NCBI GenBank assembly: GCA_002347285.1
Contig: DDXW01000053.1
Coordinates: 1 to 64,000 of the forward strand
DNA from: Rhodocyclaceae bacterium UBA2250
Lineage (GTDB): Bacteria > Pseudomonadota > Gammaproteobacteria > Burkholderiales > Rhodocyclaceae
Length of the DNA stretch: 64,000 bases
Reading direction: 5' to 3'
Position 1 is the stretch's first letter; every line of letters begins with the position of its first letter. The position numbers were made by a program, and so were the translations under genes. The notes under the pieces were generated by a model. The model was not told the DNA's origin. It saw only the letters and a program-made list of their open reading frames with translations, and made no database searches. This document shows, one piece after another, positions 42,301 through 50,198 of this stretch.

Positions 42301-45300
42301 CGTACGGCGCGCTGGTGTCGCCGTTGTTGGCATGGTCGATTTCCTGGTACTGCGTCAGGGTCACCACGCCGCTGCCATTGACCGTCAGGGTGAACACGGT
42401 GTTGCCGGCGTTGACGCCGCCTTCGCTCCCCGCCGTCGAGCCGGTGATCACGCCACCGTTTTGATAGAGCCTGATGTCCTGACCATTGATGTTCAGCCCG
42501 GAGTCGGTGCCTTCGGCCACGGACAGGCCCAGCGCGTAGCTCAGCGCCGAGGTCGTGCCGGCACCGTCCGCACCGTAGTTCGAGCTGCCGATCGCGAACA
42601 CGCCACCGAAGTTGGCGCTGCTGGTCGCCGTGTCGAAGTTGCCACCGATGGTCTCCGCGTCCTGCGTCGTCAGCACCACGCCCGCTTCGCTGCCCTTCAC
42701 CACGTTGATCGCCGGACCGTCGTCTTCGAAGCTGACGCGGGCGCCCATTTCGGCCTGGTCGGAGACCGTGTCGCCGTCGGAGTCGGTGACCGAATAGCGC
42801 ACGGCGATCTTGCCGGCCAGGTCGACCGCCTCGTCGTGGCTGCTGGTGTTCGGATGATGCAGCGACAGGTATTGCGCCACAAAGACTTCGCCGTCATCGC
42901 CGTCGATGGCGATGGCAAAGGCGACCGTGCCGCCCGGGGTCGAGCCGATGATGCGACCGGCACCATCGACCGAGAGGGTGATGGCGTCGCCTTCGGTGGT
43001 TTGCAGGCCGGAAGCGCTGTCGAGCACGACCAGCGAGTAGCCGGTGGCCAGCGGGGGAGAGTCCGCGCCGGTTTGCGTCGCGTCGGCACCGGAAGTGTCG
43101 ACCGTGACGATGGCCGAACCGGAGCGCGCGTAGCCGATGACGCTGCCAGAAACATCCGGGTCGTTGCCGGCATTCGCCACGGAGGCGAAGCGGTTCGCGA
43201 CGGAAGACGAGGAAGTGTCGTCGTCCTGGTTGCCCGGCGTCTCGTCGTGCGTGACCGCGGTGTGCTGGCTGAGATCGACATCGACCGTCGGAATGTCGTC
43301 GCGGATCTGGACGACGAACTTGCCGTCCAGGGTCACCGGGTCTCCATCCCTGTCGACCGCCTGGATCAGCGCGCCGAAGTTGATTGCGCTGACGGAACCA
43401 TCATCGCCGGAGCGCAGGAGGAAGTTCTCGTCCGCGCCGGCCTGCGGCGCCACATGGATCAACTCGTCGTAGAGGCGGAACTCGTAATCGCCCGTCTCCG
43501 TATTGAGCTTCAGTTCGAAAACCGGGTTGCCGGTATCGCCAAAGCCAGGGGTGTCCGGTTCCCACGCCGTGATGATCACGTAGTTGCCGAATGCTGCCTG
43601 GCTATAGGTCAGTTCCTCGCCGTTTTCCGGCAGGGCGGTCTGCTTGGAGAATAGATGCAAGCTCTGCAATTGCGTCAGCGCATCGGCGGTGAAGCCGAAC
43701 GAGCCTTTTTCGTCGGCACCGAACGCCACCAAGCCGGCCAGCGAACCGGACACATAGGCCGGCTGGATGTTCCATGGGTCGCCCGGACCGCCAGTGACGG
43801 AACCGTCGCCGTCGCCGTCGTCGGGATGGGTGCCTTGCGACCATGGCGTGTCGATGTCGTCTTCATCGACAGTGGCGGTAATGCTCTGGTCATTCACCAC
43901 CGGCACGTCGTCGATGACCTTGACGATCATGGTACCGCCGCTCAACTGGATGGAATCGCCGTCGTAGTCGGAGAACTTGATCAGGCTCGAGAAGTCCAGC
44001 ATGGCCAGGTTCTCGCCACCGCCCGCCTCATGGTCGATCTGGTCGTTGAGGGTGAAGATCCAATGACCGTTCTCGGCCACGTGCAGCGTGAAGACGAGGC
44101 GCGGACCCGCCGTCGCCACCAGCGTATCGCCGCCGATGACCTGGTAGTGGACATCGGCGCCCTTGGAGGTCAGGTCGGGCAGATCGACGCCGGGCGCCCA
44201 CGGCTGGACCAGCGAGAAGTTGCCCTGCCGCGAGTGATCCGCGTTTTCGTCAGCGCCGACCGAAACCGTGTACCAGAGGTCGCCGCTCGTGACGTGGGTG
44301 GTTTCATTGTAGTGGCCGAAGTAATCCGCGTCGTTGCCCGGCTGGGTGTCCTCGTTGCCCTGGTTCCACGGCACCTGCAGGTGCTCTTCCTCGACCACGC
44401 CGACAGACGCGGCGCCGGTCTGCACCGGCTTGTCGTCGATCACGTTGACGATGAACTGGTCTTCGCCGAAGTTCACCGTGTCGCCGTCGAAGTCGGTGTA
44501 TTGGAGGAAGCCGGAGAAGTCGAGCGTCGCGATGTTCTCGCCTTCGCCCGTCGCATGGTCGAGCTGGTCTTCGAGGTTGAACCGCCAGTGGCCGTCTTCC
44601 AGCACGCCCAGCGTGAAGATCGTGTCGCCATGCGCGGTCGCCGTCACCAGCTGGCCGGGCTGGCCATACACGTTGATGTCACTGACCGAGTAAGTCAGCT
44701 CCTCGCCCAGCGACGTCAGGCCAAGGGCGCCCAGCATGTCCGCCACGCCTTCCTTGAAGCTGAAATGGCCCGGCTCGTCCGCACCCACCGATACCAGCGG
44801 CGACAGGTCGCCATGCGCGATGTCGGTGGTGGCATGCATGTTATTGTTCCACCAGCTATTCCAGTAATCGGCATCCTGAGGATCCGGGCCTGTGTCTTCG
44901 TTGCCGAAGCCATCCACATCCGGGCCAAACAGGTTGACATGCTCTTCCTCGACCGTGCCGCCCACCTGCGTTTGCGGATTCACCACCGGGATGTCGTCCT
45001 GCACTGCGATCGTGAAGAAACCTTCCGGGGCACCGTTCAACGGGTCGCCGTCGAAGTCGGTCACCTTGATCAGCGAAGAGAAGTCGATGCTAGCGACGGA
45101 AGAATCCTCTCCGGTCACCAGCGCGAAGTTCTCGCTGTCGGTACCGTCGTCGACGTGATCCAGCTGGTCGTCGAGGTCGAAATACCAGGAGCCGTCTTCG
45201 TTCACCGTCAGGGTGAAGACGATGCGTGCATCCTCGCCGCTGCCGGCGGTCGCCGTCAGGGTGTTGCCGCTTACGGAGTAGCTGACCATCTCGCCCTGGG

Positions 45301-46648
45301 AGTAGAGCGTCGGCAGCGCGGAGGTGTCGGCCAGCAGGCTGAACTCGCCCGGGCCGTCGGCACCGAAGGAGACCAGGTTCGCCAGCGAGCCGCGCAGGTA
45401 GCTGCTCGTTTCGTCGCTGCTGTGCGGCGGGACCGATGCGCTGCCTTCCGTCCGGTTGCCGTCGGACAGATCGCCATAGTCTCCATCTTCGCCGGTCGAC
45501 ATCCCTTCTTCCCTGACCATGGCGTTGATGCCGTCTTCGCCGTGGCCCTGCCAGATCCAGATCGGCGAGTCGTCGTCGACATTCACCTTCAGCGTGCCGG
45601 CGGCGGTATCGCCGGTGGCGTCGGTGACCGTGAAGCCGAACGGCAGGATCAGGTTGTCCTCGGTGCTGGTATCCGGATGATCCAGCGGGCCATAGAGGGT
45701 GAAGGCGAATTCGCCATCCGCGACATCGGTGATCTCGGCGGAGAAGATGACCTTCACATAGGGGATATAGCCCTCGCCATTTCCAACGACGCTGAGCTGG
45801 ACATCGTCGATGGAGGGGATTTCACCCTCCTCGAAGATGTAGCCCACCAGCGTATGCCCGTCGTCGGACAGCCAGTAATGCACAGTCTGGCCGCTGGATG
45901 TCAGGGCCAGGGCCGGCAGGTTGAATTTGATGTCGCCCGGGCCGTCGCCGCCGTAGGAGAAGTTCAGCTTGCCGACCATCGTGGTCGGCGAGGGATCGGG
46001 CACGTCATCGCCCGGTGCCACGTCGCTGTTGCCGTTGTCGTAATAGCCGCCGGGATAGCCGACATCGCTGCTGAATTCATCGAACCATGAAACATAGAGG
46101 ATGTCTTCGCCCTGCTGATACTGGATGTCGTCTTCGTCGAGGGCGATTTCGAGTTCGCCTGCGCTCGGCACGTCGAGGCCTTCGATCCCCAGCGCCGGCA
46201 GGATCTCGCCTTCGGCCGGGTTCGGGAATTCGTAGGAGAGCGGGGTCAGTTCTTCGGTGATGCGCAGCAGCCGCACGAAGCTGTTGCCGCCGTTCTCGCC
46301 GCCGGCGCCCAGACCGGCCGCCGCGGCTTCCTGTTCGAGCAGCTGCGCCACGTCGATTTCGCCCGGCGCGGCCGCCACGGCCGGCGCCGCTGCGCCCGCC
46401 ACCGCCGCTTCGGCCGGACTCGGCGCGGTGCCCGCCGCGGATTCGGGGCCGAAGCGCATCGATTCCTGACCACCGACGGCCAGCGTTTGACCATCGGCAG
46501 TCATCAGATTCACTTGTGCTCCCGCGGAGGTGATGACGACTTCGCCTTGCTGGATCTTGTCGCCCGCCGACAGCCGTCTCATGCTGCCATCTGCACTGCG
46601 CGCAAAGGCTTCACCTGAAAGAGAGACTACGGTAGCGGCGGTTGCCAT
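39347..46648 (-). CDS. Giant LapA-type RTX adhesin with retention module (adhesin 2)
   Basis: A 2433-residue type I secreted surface protein, paralogue of adhesin 1. Residues 1-125 are the retention module with the putative LapG site EAAAAG at 107-112. A long array of T1SS-143-type repeats (about 170-1640) shows recurring turns such as VQDDIPVVN, VIDDKPV and VIDDVPVVN followed by an acidic EEEH or DEDD segment. A VWA domain with MIDAS motif DRSGSM starts near residue 1665. It is followed by jelly-roll and cadherin-like segments, RTX nonapeptides near 2280-2320 (TLSGGEGNDIL) and the secretion signal. AGGAG precedes the ATG. The cells probably display both adhesins; which one dominates cannot be told. 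Confidence 0.93.
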   Translation of the reverse strand: MATAATVVSLSGEAFARSADGSMRRLSAGDKIQQGEVVITSAGAQVNLMTADGQTLAVGGQESMRFGPESAAGTAPSPAEAAVAGAAAPAVAAAPGEIDVAQLLEQEAAAAGLGAGGENGGNSFVRLLRITEELTPLSYEFPNPAEGEILPALGIEGLDVPSAGELEIALDEDDIQYQQGEDILYVSWFDEFSSDVGYPGGYYDNGNSDVAPGDDVPDPSPTTMVGKLNFSYGGDGPGDIKFNLPALALTSSGQTVHYWLSDDGHTLVGYIFEEGEIPSIDDVQLSVVGNGEGYIPYVKVIFSAEITDVADGEFAFTLYGPLDHPDTSTEDNLILPFGFTVTDATGDTAAGTLKVNVDDDSPIWIWQGHGEDGINAMVREEGMSTGEDGDYGDLSDGNRTEGSASVPPHSSDETSSYLRGSLANLVSFGADGPGEFSLLADTSALPTLYSQGEMVSYSVSGNTLTATAGSGEDARIVFTLTVNEDGSWYFDLDDQLDHVDDGTDSENFALVTGEDSSVASIDFSSLIKVTDFDGDPLNGAPEGFFTIAVQDDIPVVNPQTQVGGTVEEEHVNLFGPDVDGFGNEDTGPDPQDADYWNSWWNNNMHATTDIAHGDLSPLVSVGADEPGHFSFKEGVADMLGALGLTSLGEELTYSVSDINVYGQPGQLVTATAHGDTIFTLGVLEDGHWRFNLEDQLDHATGEGENIATLDFSGFLQYTDFDGDTVNFGEDQFIVNVIDDKPVQTGAASVGVVEEEHLQVPWNQGNEDTQPGNDADYFGHYNETTHVTSGDLWYTVSVGADENADHSRQGNFSLVQPWAPGVDLPDLTSKGADVHYQVIGGDTLVATAGPRLVFTLHVAENGHWIFTLNDQIDHEAGGGENLAMLDFSSLIKFSDYDGDSIQLSGGTMIVKVIDDVPVVNDQSITATVDEDDIDTPWSQGTHPDDGDGDGSVTGGPGDPWNIQPAYVSGSLAGLVAFGADEKGSFGFTADALTQLQSLHLFSKQTALPENGEELTYSQAAFGNYVIITAWEPDTPGFGDTGNPVFELKLNTETGDYEFRLYDELIHVAPQAGADENFLLRSGDDGSVSAINFGALIQAVDRDGDPVTLDGKFVVQIRDDIPTVDVDLSQHTAVTHDETPGNQDDDTSSSSVANRFASVANAGNDPDVSGSVIGYARSGSAIVTVDTSGADATQTGADSPPLATGYSLVVLDSASGLQTTEGDAITLSVDGAGRIIGSTPGGTVAFAIAIDGDDGEVFVAQYLSLHHPNTSSHDEAVDLAGKIAVRYSVTDSDGDTVSDQAEMGARVSFEDDGPAINVVKGSEAGVVLTTQDAETIGGNFDTATSSANFGGVFAIGSSNYGADGAGTTSALSYALGLSVAEGTDSGLNINGQDIRLYQNGGVITGSTAGSEGGVNAGNTVFTLTVNGSGVVTLTQYQEIDHANNGDTSAPYDDQYASLANNLVKLTATATITDGDGDSATDSETIDLGNNIRFADDGPVLSVAADNLAVDEDALAGANADASRLGEVTGTGLATAMGNLADNFDFGADGAAAQKIYSVNGVTAATSGPNTGHIIIETAAYKLDVTASTGDYTFTLKAPVDSGDVQGENLVDNAFALSLAVVAEDSDGDRVSGDVTLNVDVQDDIPVAYDDYVSATEGGQQVGTSDVVLIIDRSGSMADQLLADVKAAVADLFSSGKVHSVFLVSFGEGATVHNSGAWYTNLADALAAVNALSASGPGTGGTDYDAALSAVMSNFVAPPAGGSQLVSMFLSDGEPNETNGTGSVGIDEDDINPPLTVGEESNWINFLTANDFDESFAFGFGGLNNTNKAYLEPIAWTGVGETADNPYDADNATALNDPNVIIVDDTSDLGDALIGAIVSPTVEGYVVNGGLGGNDLPGADGWGDPAVVSATYGLVTYSFTSNADSHTFDLGDAGSVTMWGSGKYSFTAGTDVKDDLTADVSYIVQDADGDQTGATLHLTTTDSSEVVANGETAQAVLAQVQVPGATTTTTINFESSISFAQGTNVLTVDWTKWGREDNSDTHVSREDPLGDWGDGYLRIKDPGAGSSDSKSVSTPVFTVGAGASTVVSFDVDVRSDTYHAGDVFSWALYQWNGSAWNSVQNGTKNSDGLVALSAIGEGTYRLVFNTNDQTIGSDKLTVWVDDITLATTAAPTWDTIAGTVSGNVLTNDDPGSEGAVLTVGAVTPSADGTLIAGLYGDLIIKSDGSYAYTPDENIANVGQTEVFAYTLTQPDGDTATANLSIEIVGPDNTVMGTAGNDAALTGTTGDDLIVGLAGNDTLSGGEGNDILIGGTGSDTLTGGLGSDTFVWRLSDAGTDHITDFNLAPTTDGGDVLDLSDLLSGESANAASLNGYLNFSSGLGGVTVITVDANAGSPGGTGQTIVLDNVQFADLTSYAGGSSDTAIITKLLDSGNLKTDA
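46190..46648 (-). repeat. Duplicated retention-module segment, copy 2
   Basis: Counterpart of 38640-39100, with near-identical DNA across the retention module of the second adhesin. Confidence 0.85.
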
Positions 46649-46761
46649 GATTTTCTCCTGTGTATTGTTGTTTCCGGTTTCGCCCGAATGCGGGATACGG
46701 TCATGGGGGCGAAAAACTCCATTGCCGGTGCCTTTTCTACGCTTCGGAAATTCGCTTTCCT

Positions 46762-46779
46762 ATTGTCCTGGTGGACAAC
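46762..46779. promoter_or_regulatory. 18-bp dyad upstream of adhesin 2
   Basis: ATTGTCC-TGGT-GGACAAC, the same arms and spacing as the dyad before adhesin 1, here 113 bases upstream of the start. Confidence 0.6.
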
Positions 46780-46783
46780 CCCG

Positions 46784-46808
46784 GGAACTCGGCGCCGGCG
46801 GGGCGGCT
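46784..46808 (+). repeat. Dispersed GC-rich repeat at the end of the AAA ATPase gene
   Basis: GGAACTCGGCGCCGGC then GGGGCGGCT. It abuts the stop codon of the ATPase gene and lies immediately beyond the dyad of adhesin 2, mirroring the layout before adhesin 1. Confidence 0.75.
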
Positions 46809-47983
46809 TAGCCGGCCTGTGAAGCCAGCAGCGTCGCGGCGTCGCGCCAGGCGCGGACGCGGATGCCTTGGTGGATCATCGAAGCCCCGCCGCCATAGAC
46901 GAGCGCCGGCCTGACCGCCCGCTCTCCCGCCAGCGCCGACCAGCGTTCGAGACCGGCCGTGAAGTCCCGGTTCAGCGTCTGGCCGGCCTTGATCTCGATG
47001 GGCAGCCAGTTGCCCGCCATGTCGGCGATCACATCGACTTCGTTGCCATGGCTGTCGCGCCAAAAGTGCATGTTCAGCGGCAGTCCCTGGTTGAAACGTG
47101 CCTTGACGAGTTCGGCGACGACCCAGGTTTCGAAGATGGCGCCGCGCAAGGGATGCGTGGCCAGTTGGTCGGCCTGCTGAATGCCCAGCAGCCAGCAGAG
47201 CAGGCCGGTATCGAGGAAATAGAGCTTGGGGGATTTGACCAGCCGCTTGTTGAAGTTCGCGTGGTGCGGCCTGAGCAGGAAAAGGATGTAACTCGCTTCG
47301 AGCACCGATATCCAGGCTTTCGCGGTATTGTGGGTGATGCCGCAATCGGCCGCCAGGGTGCTGAGATTGAGGATCTGGCCGCTGCGCCCGGCGCAGAATT
47401 TGACGAAGCGCTGGAAGGTTTCCAGATCCTGCACGTTCAGGAGCTGGCGCACGTCGCGCTCGACATAGGCGGTGACGTACGCCGGGAACCAGTCGCGCGG
47501 CGCCAGACGGCGATCATGCAGAGGCGGATATCCCCCCGCGAACAGGGCCTCGTCGAGTTGCGCGGTCAGGAGGCCGGCCCGGTCGAGTTCCGCCGACGAG
47601 AACGGCAACAGTTGCAGGAAGGCCGATCTTCCCGCCAGCGATTGCGTCACGCCCGCAACCAAACCGAATTGCTGGGAGCCGGTGAGCAGGAACAGGCCCA
47701 TGCGGCCATCGGCGTCGACGCGCGTTTGCAGATAGGAAAGCAGATCGGGCGCACGCTGGATTTCGTCGAGCACGGCGCCGTCCGGCAGGCGGGCCAAGAA
47801 CGCGCGCGGGTCGCCCCCCGCCAACTGGCGGGTGTCCGGGTCTTCCAGCGAAAGATAAGGCTTGTCGACGAACAGCTTGCGCGCCAGCGTGGTCTTTCCG
47901 GATTGTCTTGGCCCGGTGACGGTCAGGATGGGGAAGCCGCGCAACAGACGCCGGGCGGTTTCTTCGATGTCCCGTTCGATCAT
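46808..47983 (-). CDS. AAA ATPase with DUF4143 domain
   Basis: A 391-residue ATPase of the AAA_14/DUF4143 family. Walker A is TGPRQSGKTTLA (about 23-34), Walker B is GAVLDEIQRAPD, and sensor-like LLTGSQQF follows. The C-terminal DUF4143 region includes FKLYFLDTGLLCWLL-like and RGAIFETWVVAEL segments and a nuclease-like core with NEVDVIADMAGNWLPIEIKAG, an E/D...D...ExK pattern. The family is widespread, often on mobile elements, with unknown function. It stands between the adhesins and lapBC with its own palindromic promoter region. Confidence 0.88.
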   Translation of the reverse strand: MIERDIEETARRLLRGFPILTVTGPRQSGKTTLARKLFVDKPYLSLEDPDTRQLAGGDPRAFLARLPDGAVLDEIQRAPDLLSYLQTRVDADGRMGLFLLTGSQQFGLVAGVTQSLAGRSAFLQLLPFSSAELDRAGLLTAQLDEALFAGGYPPLHDRRLAPRDWFPAYVTAYVERDVRQLLNVQDLETFQRFVKFCAGRSGQILNLSTLAADCGITHNTAKAWISVLEASYILFLLRPHHANFNKRLVKSPKLYFLDTGLLCWLLGIQQADQLATHPLRGAIFETWVVAELVKARFNQGLPLNMHFWRDSHGNEVDVIADMAGNWLPIEIKAGQTLNRDFTAGLERWSALAGERAVRPALVYGGGASMIHQGIRVRAWRDAATLLASQAG

Positions 47984-48003
47984 GGCCCGAGCCTAACCCG
48001 GAC

Positions 48004-48038
48004 TGTGCATATTGTCAAAGATATTTACAATATGCACA
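48004..48038. promoter_or_regulatory. Perfect 12-bp inverted repeat upstream of the AAA ATPase gene
   Basis: TGTGCATATTGT (48004-48015) and ACAATATGCACA (48027-48038) are perfect reverse complements with an 11-base spacer, 21 bases upstream of the start. The site is much more A/T-rich than its surroundings and most likely overlaps the promoter as an operator. The regulator is unknown. Confidence 0.7.
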
Positions 48039-48047
48039 AATACCCAA

Positions 48048-48072
48048 GGGCTCGGCGCTGGCAAAGCGGCGC
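48048..48072 (+). repeat. Dispersed GC-rich repeat near the regulator gene
   Basis: GGGCTCGGCGCTGGC then AAAGCGGCGC. It lies in the gap between the AAA ATPase promoter and the stop of the LuxR-type regulator gene. Confidence 0.6.
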
Positions 48073-48084
48073 TCGCCGCCTGCC

Positions 48085-48732
48085 TCAGTGCAGGATTTTG
48101 GCTTGTGCTTCTTTCGGCAGGCCGTTGATGAGGATCGACAGCTGCAGGCGGTCACGCACCTTGAGGATCTCGAAGACCTGGTGCAGGTGCGCCTTGACGG
48201 TGCGCTCGGTGATGGCGAGCTTCTGCGCGACCTCCTTGTTGGTGGCGCCGGCGGCGACGGCCAGCGCGACTTCGCGCTCGCGCTGGCTGAGCCTGTCGAG
48301 CTGGCTGTTGCCTTTGGACTGCGCACCGGGCCGCCGGCCGAGCGCGACGAGCAGCCGCTGCAGCAGATCCGGGCCGACCCACAGGCCGCCGTTATCGATG
48401 ACGGTCTCGATATGACGCAATACGTCGGCCACGGCCAGTGCGCCGGTGTAGCCGGAGGCGCCGGCCTCGAGCACCGCCATGCCTTCCTCCTCGCTGGTCA
48501 CGTTGGACAGCACGACCACGGCACAGCCGGGCGATGCCTTCTTCGCTTCCGCCACGACGACAGCCGGTTCCTTGACATGCGTGTCGATGTGAAGCCAGAG
48601 CATCGTATTGCCCCCACTTGCGATCTTTTCGCCGCCGTTCGGATAACCGCGCACCAGCGCATCCGGGAAGGCGGCCAGCCAGCCAGGCAGGGGTACGTCG
48701 CGGCGCGTCAGGAAAATATGCCTTTTGCTCAT
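48085..48732 (-). CDS. LuxR-type regulator with degenerate receiver domain
   Basis: A 215-residue transcription factor. The C-terminal LuxR helix-turn-helix is clear (LSQREREVALAVAAGATNKEVAQ, then TERTVKAHLHQVF, about 148-205). The N-terminal 120 residues look like a response-regulator receiver by their GASGYTGALAVADVL-type helix. However, the paired acidic residues after the first strand are absent (FLTRRDVPLP) and the conserved lysine is replaced. It may therefore respond to something other than phosphorylation. It starts 12 bases after lapC and ends the lapB-lapC operon, so it is a candidate regulator of the adhesin genes. Confidence 0.85.
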   Translation of the reverse strand: MSKRHIFLTRRDVPLPGWLAAFPDALVRGYPNGGEKIASGGNTMLWLHIDTHVKEPAVVVAEAKKASPGCAVVVLSNVTSEEEGMAVLEAGASGYTGALAVADVLRHIETVIDNGGLWVGPDLLQRLLVALGRRPGAQSKGNSQLDRLSQREREVALAVAAGATNKEVAQKLAITERTVKAHLHQVFEILKVRDRLQLSILINGLPKEAQAKILH

Positions 48733-48743
48733 CTCGATGCCCG

Positions 48744-50198
48744 TTACCTTTCTGTCAAAGCACGCTGTTTGGCGCGAAGCACCGGCTTCAATATGTAGGA
48801 TAGTACGGTTTTCTTTCCCGTCTTGATGTCCACCTCGGCGACCATCCCGGGCATGATCGGCAGGTTTTCGCCGAGGCTCGGCTTGAGGGTGCGCACGCGG
48901 ACGATGTAGAAGGCGTTGCCCTTCTCGTCGGTGATCGTGTCGGCGCCGATGTGCTCGACCACCGCGTCGAGCCCGCCGTAGACCGCGAAGTCGTAGGCGG
49001 TGAACCGCACGATGGCCTCCTGCCCGGGGTGGAGGAAGGCGATGTCCTTCGGCTGGACGTTCGCTTCGAGCAGCAGCGTGTCTTCGAGCGGCACGATCTC
49101 GACGATCGGATTGCCGGGCTGCACGACGCCGCCGACGGTGTTGAACAGCAGGCGCTTGACGGTGCCCTTGACCGGCGACTTGACGCTGGAGTGCTTGACG
49201 CGGTCGGACAGCGCGGTGCTGCTTTCCGACAGGGCGTTGATGCGCGCGGAGACGTCGGCGAGCTGCAGGCGCGCCTCGTTGCGGAAGTTGAGCTCGACCT
49301 CCTCGATCTTGCGCGTCGCTTCGGCGACGGCGGCATGGATGCGGTTGATCTGGGCCGCGGCCTGATCGCGTTCGCCGCGATAGCGGTTGACGTCGCGCTC
49401 GAGCCGGATGATCTCGACTTCGGAAACGGCGCCGGAGCCGAGCAGCGGCTTGGTGGCGTCGAGTTCGCGCTGCGTCAGGCTCAGGCCCTGCTCGGCCGAG
49501 TCGCGCCGCGCGCGCACCTCGACGAGTTCCTGGTTGCGCTGGACCAGCTGCTGGCGCGCGATGCCGACCTGGGCTTCGAGCTCCATGCGGCGCGCGTTGT
49601 AGAGATTGAGCTCCTGCGCGGCGACCTGGGGAAACTCGCGCTGGACTTCGGCGGGCAAGGCAAACGGTTTGCCGTCGGCGAGCGCGGAGAGGCGCGCCGC
49701 CTTGGCCAGCAGCGAAAGGTATTCGGCGCGGTTCTCGCGCAGCGAGGAGACGAAGCGCGTTTCGTCGATCTTGAGCAGCAGCTGGCCGCGCTCGACGATC
49801 TGGCCCTCGCGCACCAGGATTTCCGAGACGATGCCGCCGTCGACCGACTGGATCACCTGCAGCTGGCTCGACGGGATGACCTTGCCGGTGCCCTGGGTCA
49901 TTTCGTCGACCTCGGCGATCGCCGCCCAGACCAGCAGCCCGAGCAGGATCGCGCCGATCGCCTGCAGCACGGCGCGGGCGCGCAGGGGTTCCTGCTGCAG
50001 GCGCGCCCATTCGGCGTCGCTGACCCAGTCGAGGTCCTCTTCGTTCTTTTCGGGAATCCAGCGCTGGAACAGCCGGTCGATGAAGGCCGACGCGCGCTTC
50101 TGCGCCGGCGCCTTGCCGCCCAGCGGCAGGCCGGGGAGCGGCAGCCCGGCCTGGGGCGGCACGGGTGCGGCGGGCTTGTCCGTAGGCTGGGCGCTCAT
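48744..50198 (-). CDS. lapC: Type I secretion membrane-fusion protein LapC (HlyD family)
   Basis: A 484-residue adaptor linking the inner-membrane ABC exporter to the outer-membrane channel. It has a proline-rich cytosolic N-terminus, a single TM helix (about 80-97), a biotinyl-lipoyl-like strand pair (GGIVSEILVREGQIVERGQLLLKID), long coiled-coil hairpins (about 150-330) and the HlyD C-terminal signature ending IMPGMVAEVDIKTGKKTVLSY. It overlaps lapB by four bases. Its expected partners are LapB and LapE. Confidence 0.95.
   Translation of the reverse strand: MSAQPTDKPAAPVPPQAGLPLPGLPLGGKAPAQKRASAFIDRLFQRWIPEKNEEDLDWVSDAEWARLQQEPLRARAVLQAIGAILLGLLVWAAIAEVDEMTQGTGKVIPSSQLQVIQSVDGGIVSEILVREGQIVERGQLLLKIDETRFVSSLRENRAEYLSLLAKAARLSALADGKPFALPAEVQREFPQVAAQELNLYNARRMELEAQVGIARQQLVQRNQELVEVRARRDSAEQGLSLTQRELDATKPLLGSGAVSEVEIIRLERDVNRYRGERDQAAAQINRIHAAVAEATRKIEEVELNFRNEARLQLADVSARINALSESSTALSDRVKHSSVKSPVKGTVKRLLFNTVGGVVQPGNPIVEIVPLEDTLLLEANVQPKDIAFLHPGQEAIVRFTAYDFAVYGGLDAVVEHIGADTITDEKGNAFYIVRVRTLKPSLGENLPIMPGMVAEVDIKTGKKTVLSYILKPVLRAKQRALTER

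Noticed and set aside
39113..43654. A 1513-codon plus-strand open frame opposite adhesin 2
   Set aside because: It is the antisense of a GC-rich repetitive RTX gene. Its protein is low-complexity Arg/Val/Gly-rich without any domain, and the minus-strand product has clear retention, VWA and RTX motifs.
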